A stretch of 64,000 nt of DNA from Marivita sp. (GTDB lineage Bacteria; Pseudomonadota; Alphaproteobacteria; Rhodobacterales; Rhodobacteraceae): NCBI RefSeq assembly GCF_020055675.1, contig NZ_JAIPUS010000004.1, forward strand, positions 111,247 to 175,246, read 5' to 3'. This document shows, piece after piece, positions 29,177 through 38,683 of the stretch (position 1 is its first letter; every line of letters starts with the position of its first letter). The notes under the pieces are model-generated. The model was given only the letters and a program-made list of their open reading frames with translations, was not told where the DNA came from and made no database searches. The position numbers were made by a program, and so were the translations under genes.

Positions 29177-29198
29177 GGTGTCAGTCTCGACTGACACC
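29177..29198. repeat. Inverted repeat, 9-bp arms, after xylA
   Basis: GGTGTCAGT and ACTGACACC are separated by CTCG, about 50 bp after the xylA stop. It could be a transcript-end hairpin without a U tract, or an operator. Confidence 0.5.
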
Positions 29199-29232
29199 TG
29201 CGAAACGGTGGAAAAGCGCGGGGTGGATCAGG

Positions 29233-29252
29233 ACAAAGCCCGGAGGCTTTGT
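29233..29252. repeat. Inverted repeat, 8-bp arms
   Basis: ACAAAGCC and GGCTTTGT are separated by CGGA. It is a compact hairpin with a tetraloop, and no T run follows. Confidence 0.45.
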
Positions 29253-29365
29253 TCGGTCGATCAAGCAACGAACCCGAATCCTGAAAACAGCCGACTGACA
29301 TGCAACCAAAGTCACGGCTTTGGGCCTTGGCCCAGGTCGCTTGGGTGGCGGCGACGGTACGCGTC

Positions 29366-29383
29366 TTGCCGCCTTGGCGGCAA
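29366..29383. repeat. Inverted repeat, 8-bp arms
   Basis: TTGCCGCC and GGCGGCAA are separated by only two bases, an operator-like palindrome rather than a good hairpin. It lies about 240 bp before the LacI-type gene. Confidence 0.45.
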
Positions 29384-29619
29384 TGACGTCCGGCAGGCCC
29401 CTGACCGGGCGTGGCGTTTTTCCAACGGGCCGGTCCTTTCGCGCCAGCCCTATCGGTCAAGACATTTCACGACCAATTTACACCCGACCAGACCGCGTTA
29501 GTATGGTGTGTGGAATGGTGAGCTTTTCGCGCGTCAATTATGCTCAGGCCATGTTGATGCTATACGGACCGCTCAGGGCCCGGGGCTGGATGCGAGGGCG
29601 AAGCTGATGGATTGTCGGA

Positions 29620-30651
29620 ATGCGTGAGCAGAAAATAAGAACGATGGAGGATTTCGCGGCCGCGAGCGGGATTTCGCGCCCGACGGTGTCCAAGTATTTC
29701 AACGATCCGGACAGCGTGCGGCGATCCACCCGGCAGAAGATCGAAGAGGCGTTGGAACGGTTCGAGTATCGCCCGAACATCTTCGCAATGAACCAGAACC
29801 GGCGCGCGACAAAAAATATCGGTATCATTGTACCCTACCTTGCAGATCCTTTCTTTGCCGAGATCGTACGGGTGATCGAGAGGCGCTGCATAGACGCGGG
29901 TTTTTCACCGTCCTTGTTCAGCTCTCACGGGGAACGCGAGCGCGAGATCGACATCCTGGACAACCTTCGATCCCTGAAGCCGGCGGGTGTCTTGCTGGCG
30001 CCGCTGGGGCGCCAGTCCGACAAACCCGCGATCGAGGCGTTTTGCCGCGACGTTCCCACCGTCCTGTTCGACAGCAGTATCGAGGGGATGGGCGAAGCCT
30101 TTGTCGGGTCTGACAATTACAGCTTTGTGTCGCAAACCGTCGAATACCTGAGCCGAACCGGCGACCGGCCCTGTTTTTTTGAGATGATGCACCCCGCCAA
30201 CCCCAACGCCAACAAGCGCCGCGACGCCTATCTGAGCATGATGCAGAGATTGCAGCTTGAGCCGCATGTGTTGCGCGTTGCCGGTGAGGGCTGGGGCTTC
30301 GAAGAAATCGGACGGCAAGGTGGTCTGAAACTCCTCGCCGAGGATGGCTTGCCGACAAATACGGTCCTTTGTTCGAACGACCGGTTGGCGATCGGGTTCC
30401 TTGCGGCCTGCTACGAGAAAGGCGTGCGGGTCGGCCGGGCCGAGGGATGCGATCTGCGTGTCGCCTCGCATGATGGCCATCCGTTTTCACAATTCACCTG
30501 CCCGTCCCTGACCACATCCGCGCATGATTATGCAACGGTGTCGGAACACGTCGTCAAAACCCTGTTTCGCCTGATCGAGAGCGGCGGGCGATTCGAAAAA
30601 CGCGAGGAGACGTTGTTCCCGGCGCGGTTGATCATGCGCGACTCCGCTTGA
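29620..30651 (+). CDS. LacI family transcriptional regulator
   Basis: A 343-residue repressor. The LacI helix-turn-helix and hinge are MEDFAAASGISRPTVSKYFN with RRSTRQKIEEALERFEYRPN. The periplasmic-binding-like effector domain has GIIVPYLADPFFAEIVRVIE and VLCSNDRLAIGFLAACYE. It lies 95 bp before smoE on the same strand and is the natural candidate to control the sorbitol/mannitol operon, though that is inferred from position. Confidence 0.92.
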   Translation: MREQKIRTMEDFAAASGISRPTVSKYFNDPDSVRRSTRQKIEEALERFEYRPNIFAMNQNRRATKNIGIIVPYLADPFFAEIVRVIERRCIDAGFSPSLFSSHGEREREIDILDNLRSLKPAGVLLAPLGRQSDKPAIEAFCRDVPTVLFDSSIEGMGEAFVGSDNYSFVSQTVEYLSRTGDRPCFFEMMHPANPNANKRRDAYLSMMQRLQLEPHVLRVAGEGWGFEEIGRQGGLKLLAEDGLPTNTVLCSNDRLAIGFLAACYEKGVRVGRAEGCDLRVASHDGHPFSQFTCPSLTTSAHDYATVSEHVVKTLFRLIESGGRFEKREETLFPARLIMRDSA

Positions 30652-30746
30652 TTTCAATCAAAACTTCACGCGCGTAAAAATTTGTTGACGCGATGATAAA
30701 TTGCGTTCTAGGGTCTCGCCACACCATCCAAATTAGGGAGGATAGG

Positions 30747-32051
30747 ATGAAACTTTCGAACGCACTTCGTGCGGCAACGGCGTTGACGCTGGTTGCCGGC
30801 GTATCGCAGGCTGAAACGATCACCATCGCCACCGTGAACAACGGCGACATGATCCGGATGCAGGGCTACACCGACGACTTCACTGAAAAGACCGGCCACG
30901 AGGTCGAATGGGTGACGCTGGAAGAAAATGTGCTGCGCCAGCGCGTCACAACCGATATTTCCACCAATGGCGGCCAGTTCGACATCATGACCATCGGCAT
31001 GTACGAAACCCCGATCTGGGGTGCGAACGGCTGGCTGGTGCCACTGGACGATCTGTCCGAGGAATACGACGTGGACGACATCCTGCCCGCCATGCGCGGC
31101 GGCCTGTCCAATGACGGCACTCTCTATGCCGCGCCGTTCTACGGCGAAAGCTCCATGGTCATGTATCGCACCGACCTGATGGAAGAGGCCGGGCTCGAGA
31201 TGCCCGAAGCCCCGAGCTGGCAGTTCATCCGTGAAGCGGCCGCTGCCATGGACGATCCCGAAAACGACATCAACGGTATCTGCCTGCGCGGCAAGGCGGG
31301 CTGGGGCGAAGGCGGTGCCTTCATCACCGTGACGGGCAATTCTTTCGGGGCGCGCTGGTTCGACGAAAACTGGAACGCCCAGTTCGACCAGCCCAATTGG
31401 AAAGAGGCGCTGGAATTCTACGTCAACCTGATGAACGACTACGGCCCCGACGGCTATGCGACGAACGGTTTCAACGAAAACCTGTCGTTGTTCCAGCAGG
31501 GCAAGTGCGGCATGTGGATCGACGCCACCGTGGCAGCCTCCTTCGTGACCAACCCCGATGATTCGACCGTGGCCGACAGCGTCGGCTTCGCGCTGGCCCC
31601 GAATGCCGAGGGCGTGGAAAAGCGCTCCAACTGGCTGTGGGCCTGGGCCTTGGCGATCCCTGCCGGCACCCAGAAGGAAGACGCTGCTAAAGAGTTCATC
31701 GAATGGGCTACCTCGAAGGAATACATCGAGCTGGTGGCCGAGAACGAAGGCTGGGCCAACGTGCCCCCGGGTGCCCGGACCTCGCTCTACGAGACACCGG
31801 AATACCAGGAAGTGCCTTTTGCCCAGATGACGCTGGATTCCATCCACGCGGCTGATCCGACCGATCCGACCGTCGATCCGGTGCCCTATGTCGGCATTCA
31901 GTTCGTCGCCATCCCGGAATTTGCCGGTATCGCCACCGAGGTGAGCCAGGAATTCTCGGCCGTCTATGCAGGCCAGCAGTCGATCGACGAGGCCCTTGAA
32001 AAGGCCCAGGCCATCACCAACGAAGCGATGGAAGCAGCAGGCTACCGCTAA
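30747..32051 (+). CDS. smoE: Sorbitol/mannitol ABC transporter, substrate-binding protein
   Basis: About 434 residues, signal peptide to about residue 22 (VAGVSQAE), family 1 extracellular sugar-binding fold. Marks: FDIMTIGMYETPIWGANGWL, YAAPFYGESSMVMYRTDL, GKCGMWIDATVAASF, NWLWAWALAIPAGTQK. GGGAGG precedes the ATG at 30747. Operon content (two permeases, ATPase, sorbitol and mannitol dehydrogenases) matches smoEFGK-smoS-mtlK of Rhodobacter, which is the basis for the name. Confidence 0.92.
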   Translation: MKLSNALRAATALTLVAGVSQAETITIATVNNGDMIRMQGYTDDFTEKTGHEVEWVTLEENVLRQRVTTDISTNGGQFDIMTIGMYETPIWGANGWLVPLDDLSEEYDVDDILPAMRGGLSNDGTLYAAPFYGESSMVMYRTDLMEEAGLEMPEAPSWQFIREAAAAMDDPENDINGICLRGKAGWGEGGAFITVTGNSFGARWFDENWNAQFDQPNWKEALEFYVNLMNDYGPDGYATNGFNENLSLFQQGKCGMWIDATVAASFVTNPDDSTVADSVGFALAPNAEGVEKRSNWLWAWALAIPAGTQKEDAAKEFIEWATSKEYIELVAENEGWANVPPGARTSLYETPEYQEVPFAQMTLDSIHAADPTDPTVDPVPYVGIQFVAIPEFAGIATEVSQEFSAVYAGQQSIDEALEKAQAITNEAMEAAGYR

Positions 32052-32165
32052 GGTGTGACCTTTCCCGAGGGTGGCCCCGTGCCACCCTCGGTTCTCCAAA
32101 CCCAGTCGACTTCCACATTCCTCGTCAGCCTCGGCCTGCTTCGGGCCGATCTAGGAGACTATCCA

Positions 32166-33032
32166 ATGGCGACCAAGGCTTCCCGATCCGCCGCCCGCCT
32201 GATGATGGCGCCTGCCGTGATCCTGCTGATGGGCTGGATGCTGGTACCGCTGACGATGACCGTGTGGTTCTCGTTCCGCAAATACCTGCCGCTGCGCGGG
32301 GGCGACCTGGGGCCGGCGGGGTTCGACAATTACGTCCGTTTCGTGACCTCCAGCAGTTTCTGGCCCGCCGTCTGGACGACACTGATCATCGTCGGTGGCG
32401 TTCTGTTGATCACCGTTGTGCTGGGCATTTTGCTTGCACTGTTGCTGGATCAACCGATGTGGGGGCAGGGCGTCGTGCGTATTCTTGTCATCGCCCCGTT
32501 CTTCGTGATGCCCACGGTTTCCGCGCTGGTCTGGAAAAACATGTTCATGGATCCGACCAACGGTCTGTTTGCGCATTTGTGGCGCTTGTTCGGGGCCGAG
32601 CCGGTGGCCTGGCTGTCCGAGGCGTCGATGGGGTCGATCGTCATGATCGTGTCCTGGCAGTGGCTGCCCTTCGCCACGCTGATCCTGCTGACCGCGATCC
32701 AGTCGCTGGATAGCGAACAGCTGGAAGCCGCCGAAATGGACGGTGCCGGGCCGCTGCAACGTTTCGGCCATATCATCCTGCCGCATCTGGGCCGCGCGAT
32801 CACGATCGTGATCCTGATCCAGACGATTTTCCTGCTGTCGATCTTTGCAGAGATTTTCGTCACCACCGGCGGCGCCTTCGGCACCCGGACGCTCACCTAC
32901 CTGATTTTCCAGCGCGTGCTGGAAAGCCAGAATGTCGGGTTGGGGTCTGCAGGCGGTGTCTATGCCATCATACTTGCCAATATCGTTGCCATCTTCCTGA
33001 TGCGTATCGTCGGCAAGAACCTGGACGCGTGA
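32166..33032 (+). CDS. smoF: Sorbitol/mannitol ABC transporter, permease 1
   Basis: About 288 residues with six membrane helices and the MalF-type EAA loop EAAEMDGAGPLQRFGHIILP. AGGAGA before the ATG at 32166 fixes the start. It pairs with the next gene to form the polyol channel. Confidence 0.92.
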   Translation: MATKASRSAARLMMAPAVILLMGWMLVPLTMTVWFSFRKYLPLRGGDLGPAGFDNYVRFVTSSSFWPAVWTTLIIVGGVLLITVVLGILLALLLDQPMWGQGVVRILVIAPFFVMPTVSALVWKNMFMDPTNGLFAHLWRLFGAEPVAWLSEASMGSIVMIVSWQWLPFATLILLTAIQSLDSEQLEAAEMDGAGPLQRFGHIILPHLGRAITIVILIQTIFLLSIFAEIFVTTGGAFGTRTLTYLIFQRVLESQNVGLGSAGGVYAIILANIVAIFLMRIVGKNLDA

Positions 33033-33047
33033 GGAGGACCTGATCAC

Positions 33048-33878
33048 ATGGCACGCGCCGTCAGCACACAACGCAAGACACTGACCACCGCCCTGGCCTG
33101 GGCAATCGGGTTGGTGATCTTCTTTCCGATCCTCTGGACGGTCCTGACCAGCTTCAAAACCGAGGCGCAGGCCATCGCCAACCCGCCCATCTTCCTGAAT
33201 TTCGACTGGACCCTGGAAAACTATGCCATCGTTCAGGAGCGGTCGAACTACATGCGGTTCCTGTGGAACTCGGTGATCCTGGCGGGCGGGTCGACATTGC
33301 TGGGCATCATCATCGCGGTGCCTGCGGCCTGGTCCATGGCCTTCGTACCCTCCAAGCGAACCAAGGACATCCTGCTGTGGATGTTGTCCACCAAGATGCT
33401 GCCCGCGGTCGGCGTGCTTTACCCGATCTATCTATTGTTCATCAAAATGGGGTTGCTCGACAGTCGCGCCGGGATGGTCATTGTTCTGATGCTGATCAAC
33501 CTGCCGATCATCGTCTGGATGCTGTACACATACTTCCGCGAAATCCCCGGCGAGATCCTCGAAGCGGCGCGCATGGATGGTGCGACCCTGAAAGAGGAAC
33601 TCATCTATATCCTGACCCCAATGGCCATTCCCGGCATCGCTTCCACGGTGTTGCTCAACTTCATCTTGGCCTGGAACGAGGCGTTCTGGACGCTGAACCT
33701 GACGGCCGTCGACGCGGCGCCGCTGACCGCCTTCATCGCCAGCTATTCCAGCCCCGAGGGCCTGTTCTTCGCCAAGCTAAGCGCGGCCTCCACCATGGCC
33801 ATCGCACCGATCCTCATCCTCGGCTGGTTCAGCCAGAAACAACTTGTCCGTGGCCTGACCTTCGGCGCCGTCAAATAA
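33048..33878 (+). CDS. smoG: Sorbitol/mannitol ABC transporter, permease 2
   Basis: A 276-residue MalG-type permease with six helices. The EAA loop is EAARMDGATLKEELIYILTP, and the first helix is LAWAIGLVIFFPILWTVLTS. It lies 15 bp after smoF and 12 bp before smoK. Confidence 0.92.
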   Translation: MARAVSTQRKTLTTALAWAIGLVIFFPILWTVLTSFKTEAQAIANPPIFLNFDWTLENYAIVQERSNYMRFLWNSVILAGGSTLLGIIIAVPAAWSMAFVPSKRTKDILLWMLSTKMLPAVGVLYPIYLLFIKMGLLDSRAGMVIVLMLINLPIIVWMLYTYFREIPGEILEAARMDGATLKEELIYILTPMAIPGIASTVLLNFILAWNEAFWTLNLTAVDAAPLTAFIASYSSPEGLFFAKLSAASTMAIAPILILGWFSQKQLVRGLTFGAVK

Positions 33879-33890
33879 GGAAGATCCGCA

Positions 33891-34895
33891 ATGGGACGCA
33901 TTCAACTGAAAGACGTGACCAAGAGCTTTGGCGAGGCGCAGGTCATTCCGCCCCTGAACCTGACCATCGAGGACGGGGAGTTCACGGTCTTCGTCGGTCC
34001 GTCGGGCTGCGGCAAGTCCACCTTGCTGCGCCTGATCGCGGGGCTGGAGGATATCACCTCGGGCGTGATCGAGATCAACGGCGAGGATGCCACCGATGTC
34101 GTCCCCGCACGGCGCGGCCTGGCCATGGTGTTCCAGTCCTACGCGCTTTATCCACACATGAGCGTGCGCAAGAACATCGCCTTTCCGCTGCGCATGGCAA
34201 AGATGAGCCCGGACGAAATCGACAGGCGGGTGAAATCGGCTGCCGATGTGCTGAACCTCACCGATTACCTGGAACGCCGCCCCGGGCAGCTGTCGGGCGG
34301 TCAGCGCCAACGCGTCGCCATCGGGCGCGCGATTGTCCGCGAACCTGCGGCCTTTTTGTTCGATGAACCGCTGTCCAACCTCGATGCCGCGCTGCGCGTC
34401 GGTATGCGGATGGAGATTTCCGAGCTGCACAAGAAGCTCGACACGACGATGGTCTATGTCACACATGACCAGGTCGAGGCCATGACAATGGCCGACAAGA
34501 TCGTGGTCCTGCAGGCTGGTTATATCGAACAGGTCGGCAGCCCTCTGGAACTCTACCAGCGGCCAAAGAACACCTTTGTCGCCGGGTTCATCGGGTCGCC
34601 CAAGATGAACCTTGTGACCGGAGCAGAGGCAGCCAGACATGACGCCACAACCATCGGCATCCGGCCCGAGCATATAGACATATCGGATTCCGAGGGGGCG
34701 TGGAAAGGCATCGTCGGCGTTTCCGAGCATCTTGGATCCGACACGTTCTTCCATATTCACAGCGACATCTCCGACGAACCACTGACCGTTCGCGCTTCGG
34801 GCGAGCTGTTGCTTGACTACGGCGCCACGGTTTTTCTGACCCCGCGGGCCGAGTATCTGCACCGTTTCGACGCAAGGGGGCTGAGGATCGAATGA
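33891..34895 (+). CDS. smoK: Sorbitol/mannitol ABC transporter, ATP-binding protein
   Basis: A 334-residue MalK/UgpC-type ATPase. Walker A is GPSGCGKST, signature [17 protein letters not shown], Walker [14 protein letters not shown], and the switch His lies in [16 protein letters not shown]-terminal TOBE-type regulatory domain follows ([13 protein letters not shown]). The stop overlaps smoS by ATGA. Confidence 0.95.
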   Translation: MGRIQLKDVTKSFGEAQVIPPLNLTIEDGEFTVFVGPSGCGKSTLLRLIAGLEDITSGVIEINGEDATDVVPARRGLAMVFQSYALYPHMSVRKNIAFPLRMAKMSPDEIDRRVKSAADVLNLTDYLERRPGQLSGGQRQRVAIGRAIVREPAAFLFDEPLSNLDAALRVGMRMEISELHKKLDTTMVYVTHDQVEAMTMADKIVVLQAGYIEQVGSPLELYQRPKNTFVAGFIGSPKMNLVTGAEAARHDATTIGIRPEHIDISDSEGAWKGIVGVSEHLGSDTFFHIHSDISDEPLTVRASGELLLDYGATVFLTPRAEYLHRFDARGLRIE

Positions 34896-35665
34896 AACGA
34901 CTTGAAAACAAGACCGCCCTGATCACCGGGGCCGCACGCGGCATCGGCCTGGCCTTTGCAAAGGCCTATGTGGCCGAGGGCGCGCGCGTCGTTATCGCCG
35001 ATATCGACATCACCCGCGCGCGGGCCGCCGCCGAAGAGATCGGCGCGGCTGCGGTCGCGATCGAGATGGACGCGACACGGCAGGAAAGCATCGAGGGCGC
35101 GGTCGAGACCGCGGCAGAGGCCTTTGGCGGGATCGACATCCTGATCAACAATGCCGCGCTCTTCACGGCCGCGCCCATCATCGAGATCACCCGCGACGAC
35201 TACACCCGGATTTTCGATCTCAACGTCGCGGGGACGCTCTTTACCATGCAGGTGGTGGCCCGGCACATGATCGACCGCGGAAAGGGCGGCAAGATCATCA
35301 ACATGGCCAGCCAGGCGGGCCGCCGGGGCGAACCGCTGGTCGCGATCTACTGCGCCTCCAAGGCGGCCGTTATCAGCCTGACGCAATCGGCGGGTCTCAA
35401 CCTGATCGAACACGGCATCAACGTGAACGCCATCTCGCCGGGTGTCGTGGACGGCGAACACTGGGATGGTGTCGATGCCTTCTTTGCCAAACATGAAGGC
35501 AAGGCGCCGGGCCAGAAGAAAAAAGAGGTGAGCGCCAGCGTGCCTTACGGGCGCATGGGACGGGCCTCTGACCTGACCGGCATGGCGATCTTCCTTGCGT
35601 CGGAGGAGGCCAATTACATCGTGGCACAGACTTACAATGTCGATGGCGGGAACTGGATGAGCTGA
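34892..35665 (+). CDS. smoS: Sorbitol dehydrogenase (SDR)
   Basis: A 257-residue classical SDR: cofactor turn [14 protein letters not shown], catalytic Ser in INMASQAG and YCASKAAV giving the Tyr/Lys pair, and C-terminal [10 protein letters not shown]. The close fit to Rhodobacter sorbitol dehydrogenase (NAD-dependent, sorbitol to fructose) rests on operon context and the C-terminus. It overlaps both neighbours by 1-4 bases. Confidence 0.92.
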   Translation: MKRLENKTALITGAARGIGLAFAKAYVAEGARVVIADIDITRARAAAEEIGAAAVAIEMDATRQESIEGAVETAAEAFGGIDILINNAALFTAAPIIEITRDDYTRIFDLNVAGTLFTMQVVARHMIDRGKGGKIINMASQAGRRGEPLVAIYCASKAAVISLTQSAGLNLIEHGINVNAISPGVVDGEHWDGVDAFFAKHEGKAPGQKKKEVSASVPYGRMGRASDLTGMAIFLASEEANYIVAQTYNVDGGNWMS

Positions 35666-37161
35666 TGCGATCTGCTGCGCCTTTATCTGCCCCCGTTCCG
35701 CTCATCGAGGCGACGCTCGACGCTCTGCCTGAGGGCGTGTCAGGCCCGGTCTACGATCGCGGCGCCCTGACCCCGGGCATCGTCCATATTGGCGTCGGAA
35801 ATTTCCATCGCGCCCACCAATCCTGGTATCTGCACCGCCTGATGCAGCAGGGGTTGGCCCATGACTGGGCCATCATCGGCGCGGGCGTGCGGCCATATGA
35901 TGCCGCCATGCGCGAAAAGCTGCTGGCGCAGGATTGCCTGACCACCTTGATCGAGCTGGACCCGTCGGGCAGTTCCGCCGAGGTGGTCGGTTCAATGATT
36001 GATTACCTGCCTATCGAAGAAGGTAATGCGCCCCTGATCGCGCAGATGGCCGATCCGGCCATTCGCATCGTCGCCCTGACCGTGACCGAGGGCGGCTATT
36101 ATATCGACCCGGTCAGTGGCGGATTTGACAGCGCCCACCCGGATATGCGCCATGATGTCGAAAACCCGGATCGCCCGCGCACGGCCTTTGGGGCGATGGT
36201 CGCCGCGCTCAGGCAGCGACGGGACGCGGGGTATGGTCCGTTCACCGCCCAAAGCTGCGACAACCTGTTGGGCAATGGCGGTATCCTGAGGCAGACCGTG
36301 GTATCGCTTGCACGGCTCAGCGATCCGGACCTCGCCGATTGGATCGAGGCAGAGGGCAGTTTTCCCAATTCCATGGTCGATTGCATCGTCCCGGCCACGG
36401 GCGATGCGGAACGCGCCCTTGTGCGGGAGTTCGGCATTTCGGACGCGGCCCCTGTCACACACGAGAATTTCCGCCAATGGGTGATCGAGGATGATTTCTG
36501 CGCGGGCCGTCCGGAATGGGATGCGGTTGGCGCGACCTTCTCGGACCAGGTGCACGCCTACGAGATGATGAAACTGCGCATTCTAAATGCAGGGCATCAG
36601 ATCTTGGCGAATGTCGGCGAGATTCTTGGGGTCGAGACGATCTCGGGATGTATGCAACACCACGGTATCAGCGCCTTCTTTCACAAGGTGCAGCACGACG
36701 AGATCGTGCGTCATGTCGCGCCGGTTCCGGGGATGAATGCGTCCGACTACGTGGAACTGGTCGCCCGGCGCTTTGCCAATCCGTCCATCGTCGACACGAC
36801 CCGCCGGGTCGCCTTCGATGGATCCTCGCGCCATACCGGCTTTCTACTACCGGTGCTTCGGGAGGCGCTGGCCGAGGGCGCGCCCATCGAGGGACTGGCG
36901 CTGGTCGAGGCGCTCTGGGCGCGAATGTGCGCCGGGATCCGCGAAGATGGCAGCGTGATCGACCCCAATGATCCGCATTGGGATCGGCTCAACGCGGTCG
37001 CTAAGCGGGCGCGGACGGACCCGCACGTCTGGATTTCCCAAGATCAGGTATATGGTGAGCTTGCGTCGAGCGAGCGCTTTGCCGAAGCCTTTGGCAAATG
37101 GCTGGGCCTCATCTGGTCTCACGGCGCCGAGGCTGCGCTGGAGGCTTATTGTCCGCGATAG
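35665..37161 (+). CDS. mtlK: Mannitol 2-dehydrogenase
   Basis: A 498-residue member of the long-chain mannitol dehydrogenase family. N-terminal Rossmann region GIVHIGVGNFHRAHQSWYLH, middle VDCIVPATGDAE, and the catalytic Lys region MMKLRILNAGHQILANVGE. It oxidises mannitol (and often arabitol) to the ketose with NAD. It starts inside the smoS stop (TGATG). Confidence 0.94.
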   Translation: MRSAAPLSAPVPLIEATLDALPEGVSGPVYDRGALTPGIVHIGVGNFHRAHQSWYLHRLMQQGLAHDWAIIGAGVRPYDAAMREKLLAQDCLTTLIELDPSGSSAEVVGSMIDYLPIEEGNAPLIAQMADPAIRIVALTVTEGGYYIDPVSGGFDSAHPDMRHDVENPDRPRTAFGAMVAALRQRRDAGYGPFTAQSCDNLLGNGGILRQTVVSLARLSDPDLADWIEAEGSFPNSMVDCIVPATGDAERALVREFGISDAAPVTHENFRQWVIEDDFCAGRPEWDAVGATFSDQVHAYEMMKLRILNAGHQILANVGEILGVETISGCMQHHGISAFFHKVQHDEIVRHVAPVPGMNASDYVELVARRFANPSIVDTTRRVAFDGSSRHTGFLLPVLREALAEGAPIEGLALVEALWARMCAGIREDGSVIDPNDPHWDRLNAVAKRARTDPHVWISQDQVYGELASSERFAEAFGKWLGLIWSHGAEAALEAYCPR

Positions 37162-37309
37162 AGCCCGTGGCGCACAAGTGGGTCCAGATTTTGCGGCACC
37201 CGGACCTGCGGGCCGGTATGCACGGTGGGAGCCCAACTCAACACCCGGGCAACTCCGGAATTGCCCGGACCAGACGCCTGGCGGGATCAACCGATAAGGA
37301 CTGCGAAAC

Positions 37310-37966
37310 ATGCAAGAGACGAGCAGCGAAACCGTGATGCAAACCCTTGTCCAAGCCGTCTTGGAAAAGCTCGGCATGGGTGGACGGATCCTGCTGGCAA
37401 TTGCAGGGCCACCCGCCAGTGGGAAGTCGACGGTGTCTGCCCTTCTGCAGGCGCGGCTGACACAGGAGGGCGTTCGCGCGGTTGTCGTGCCAATGGACGG
37501 GTTCCACCTCGACAACCGGGTTTTGGACGAACGCGGTCTTCGGGCGAAAAAGGGGGCGCCGGAAACTTTTGATGTCGACGGGTTCACCGCGGTGCTGCGC
37601 CAGCTGCGCGTAACCGACCGCACCATCTACCTTCCGGTTTTTGATCGGGAGAAGGACCTGTCCATCGCGGCGGCCCGCGTTGTCGATCCGGAAACAGACG
37701 TTGTGATCGTCGAGGGCAATTATCTGCTCTTCGACGAACCTGACTGGCGTTCAATGGCGGATCTTTGGGATCTCTCCGTTTGGATCGACACACCACCAAG
37801 CGTGGTGCGGCAGAGATGCATTCAGAGGTGGCTGGATCACGATCACACGCCTGAGGCTGCCAAAGCCCGGGCCGAGGGCAATGACCTGGTCAACGCGGAT
37901 CGGATCAGGGTGGCACGGTTGCCAGCGGATGTCGTTCTGTCCGAACCGGTGGATATTTCGGAATAA
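37310..37966 (+). CDS. P-loop nucleoside/sugar kinase family protein (uridine kinase-like)
   Basis: A 218-residue kinase with the P-loop AIAGPPASGKSTVSALL, VVVPMDGFHLDN, the LPVFDREKDLS segment, and VVIVEGNYLLFDEPDW. These place it with the phosphoribulokinase/uridine kinase group. Homologues near fructose transport genes in alphaproteobacteria are annotated as fructose transport kinases. The position after mtlK suggests phosphorylation of the fructose made by SmoS/MtlK, but no fructokinase is shown. It begins 148 bp after mtlK, with AAGGA upstream. Confidence 0.85.
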   Translation: MQETSSETVMQTLVQAVLEKLGMGGRILLAIAGPPASGKSTVSALLQARLTQEGVRAVVVPMDGFHLDNRVLDERGLRAKKGAPETFDVDGFTAVLRQLRVTDRTIYLPVFDREKDLSIAAARVVDPETDVVIVEGNYLLFDEPDWRSMADLWDLSVWIDTPPSVVRQRCIQRWLDHDHTPEAAKARAEGNDLVNADRIRVARLPADVVLSEPVDISE

Positions 37967-37976
37967 CCCGTGGTCT

Positions 37977-37994
37977 GGTCCGCTCCCCCGGACC
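37977..37994. terminator. Short hairpin between convergent genes
   Basis: GGTCCG and CGGACC are separated by six bases between the kinase and nnrU stops. No T tract follows, so this is only a possible bidirectional transcript end. Confidence 0.25.
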
Positions 37995-38008
37995 CCATAT
38001 CGACGCGC

Positions 38009-38683
38009 TCAGAGGGCGGGCACCCCGATGACATATGGGTGGGCCAGGATCAGGGCTGCGAATACGACAAGGCCGACGAGGCCCCGCAGGATGACCCCGC
38101 GCCAGGAGAGCGGTCGTTGCAATCGCGGGGCAGCCTTGCGCGCGGACACGAGCGCGGTCCAATGCGACAGTCCGAGGTCCCGCCGCTTGCGCCGGTCGAT
38201 CAGCGTCTGCCCAGCGATGGCAAAGCCGCCCAGCACGGCGAACAGGATGACATGGGCCAGATCTCCGTTTGACAAAAGGTGCACGCCAGCCCAGAGGGCC
38301 AGCGCCAGCAGGACCGGGTGCCGGGTCCTGCGCACGATCCCCGCCCGGTCCGGGTCGAAGCTGTCGTTCCGCGTCCCGCCAAAGGAGAAGGGATTGGGCC
38401 GCGCGATGCTGAACGCAAGGATCAGGCACACCGCCAACATGCCCAGATGCGCGACGTGCCGGTGCCAGCCCATCTGATACCAGAGCTGCAGATAGGGCGC
38501 CGCGCCGGCAGCCCGGATCAGGAAGGTCAGCATCGCCAGCGACAGGGCCGAGTAGGCCCATCCGAAGCCACGCGGGCCAAGCGCGCCGACAAGCCGCGCC
38601 TTGACTGCCGGGCGCAGCGGTATCGAATGCGTCAGGAGAAAGCCTGCGAAGACAGCGGCAAATCCGGCCCATCCCATTGTCAT
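38009..38683 (-). CDS. nnrU: NnrU family membrane protein
   Basis: A 224-residue membrane protein starting MTMGWAGFAAVFAGFLLTHS with the NnrU marks RPNPFSFGG, GIVRRTRHPVLLALALW and FAIAGQTLIDRRK. It starts in the nnrS stop (ATGA). NnrU proteins accompany nitrite and nitric oxide reduction genes, with no assigned reaction. A longer frame extends upstream through nnrS but is an overlap artefact. Confidence 0.88.
   Translation of the reverse strand: MTMGWAGFAAVFAGFLLTHSIPLRPAVKARLVGALGPRGFGWAYSALSLAMLTFLIRAAGAAPYLQLWYQMGWHRHVAHLGMLAVCLILAFSIARPNPFSFGGTRNDSFDPDRAGIVRRTRHPVLLALALWAGVHLLSNGDLAHVILFAVLGGFAIAGQTLIDRRKRRDLGLSHWTALVSARKAAPRLQRPLSWRGVILRGLVGLVVFAALILAHPYVIGVPAL

Larger units (their letters stand above)
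29130..29619. other. Intergenic region with three inverted repeats
   Basis: No frame here looks like a real protein. The interval between xylA and the LacI-type regulator holds three perfect short inverted repeats (listed separately) and presumably the xyl transcript end and the regulator promoter. None of the hairpins has a T tail. Confidence 0.5.

Noticed and set aside
30708..32099. 463-codon minus-strand frame opposite smoE
   Set aside because: The plus strand encodes a clear substrate-binding protein with signal peptide and ribosome binding site; the opposite frame has a shadow composition rich in H, G and R.
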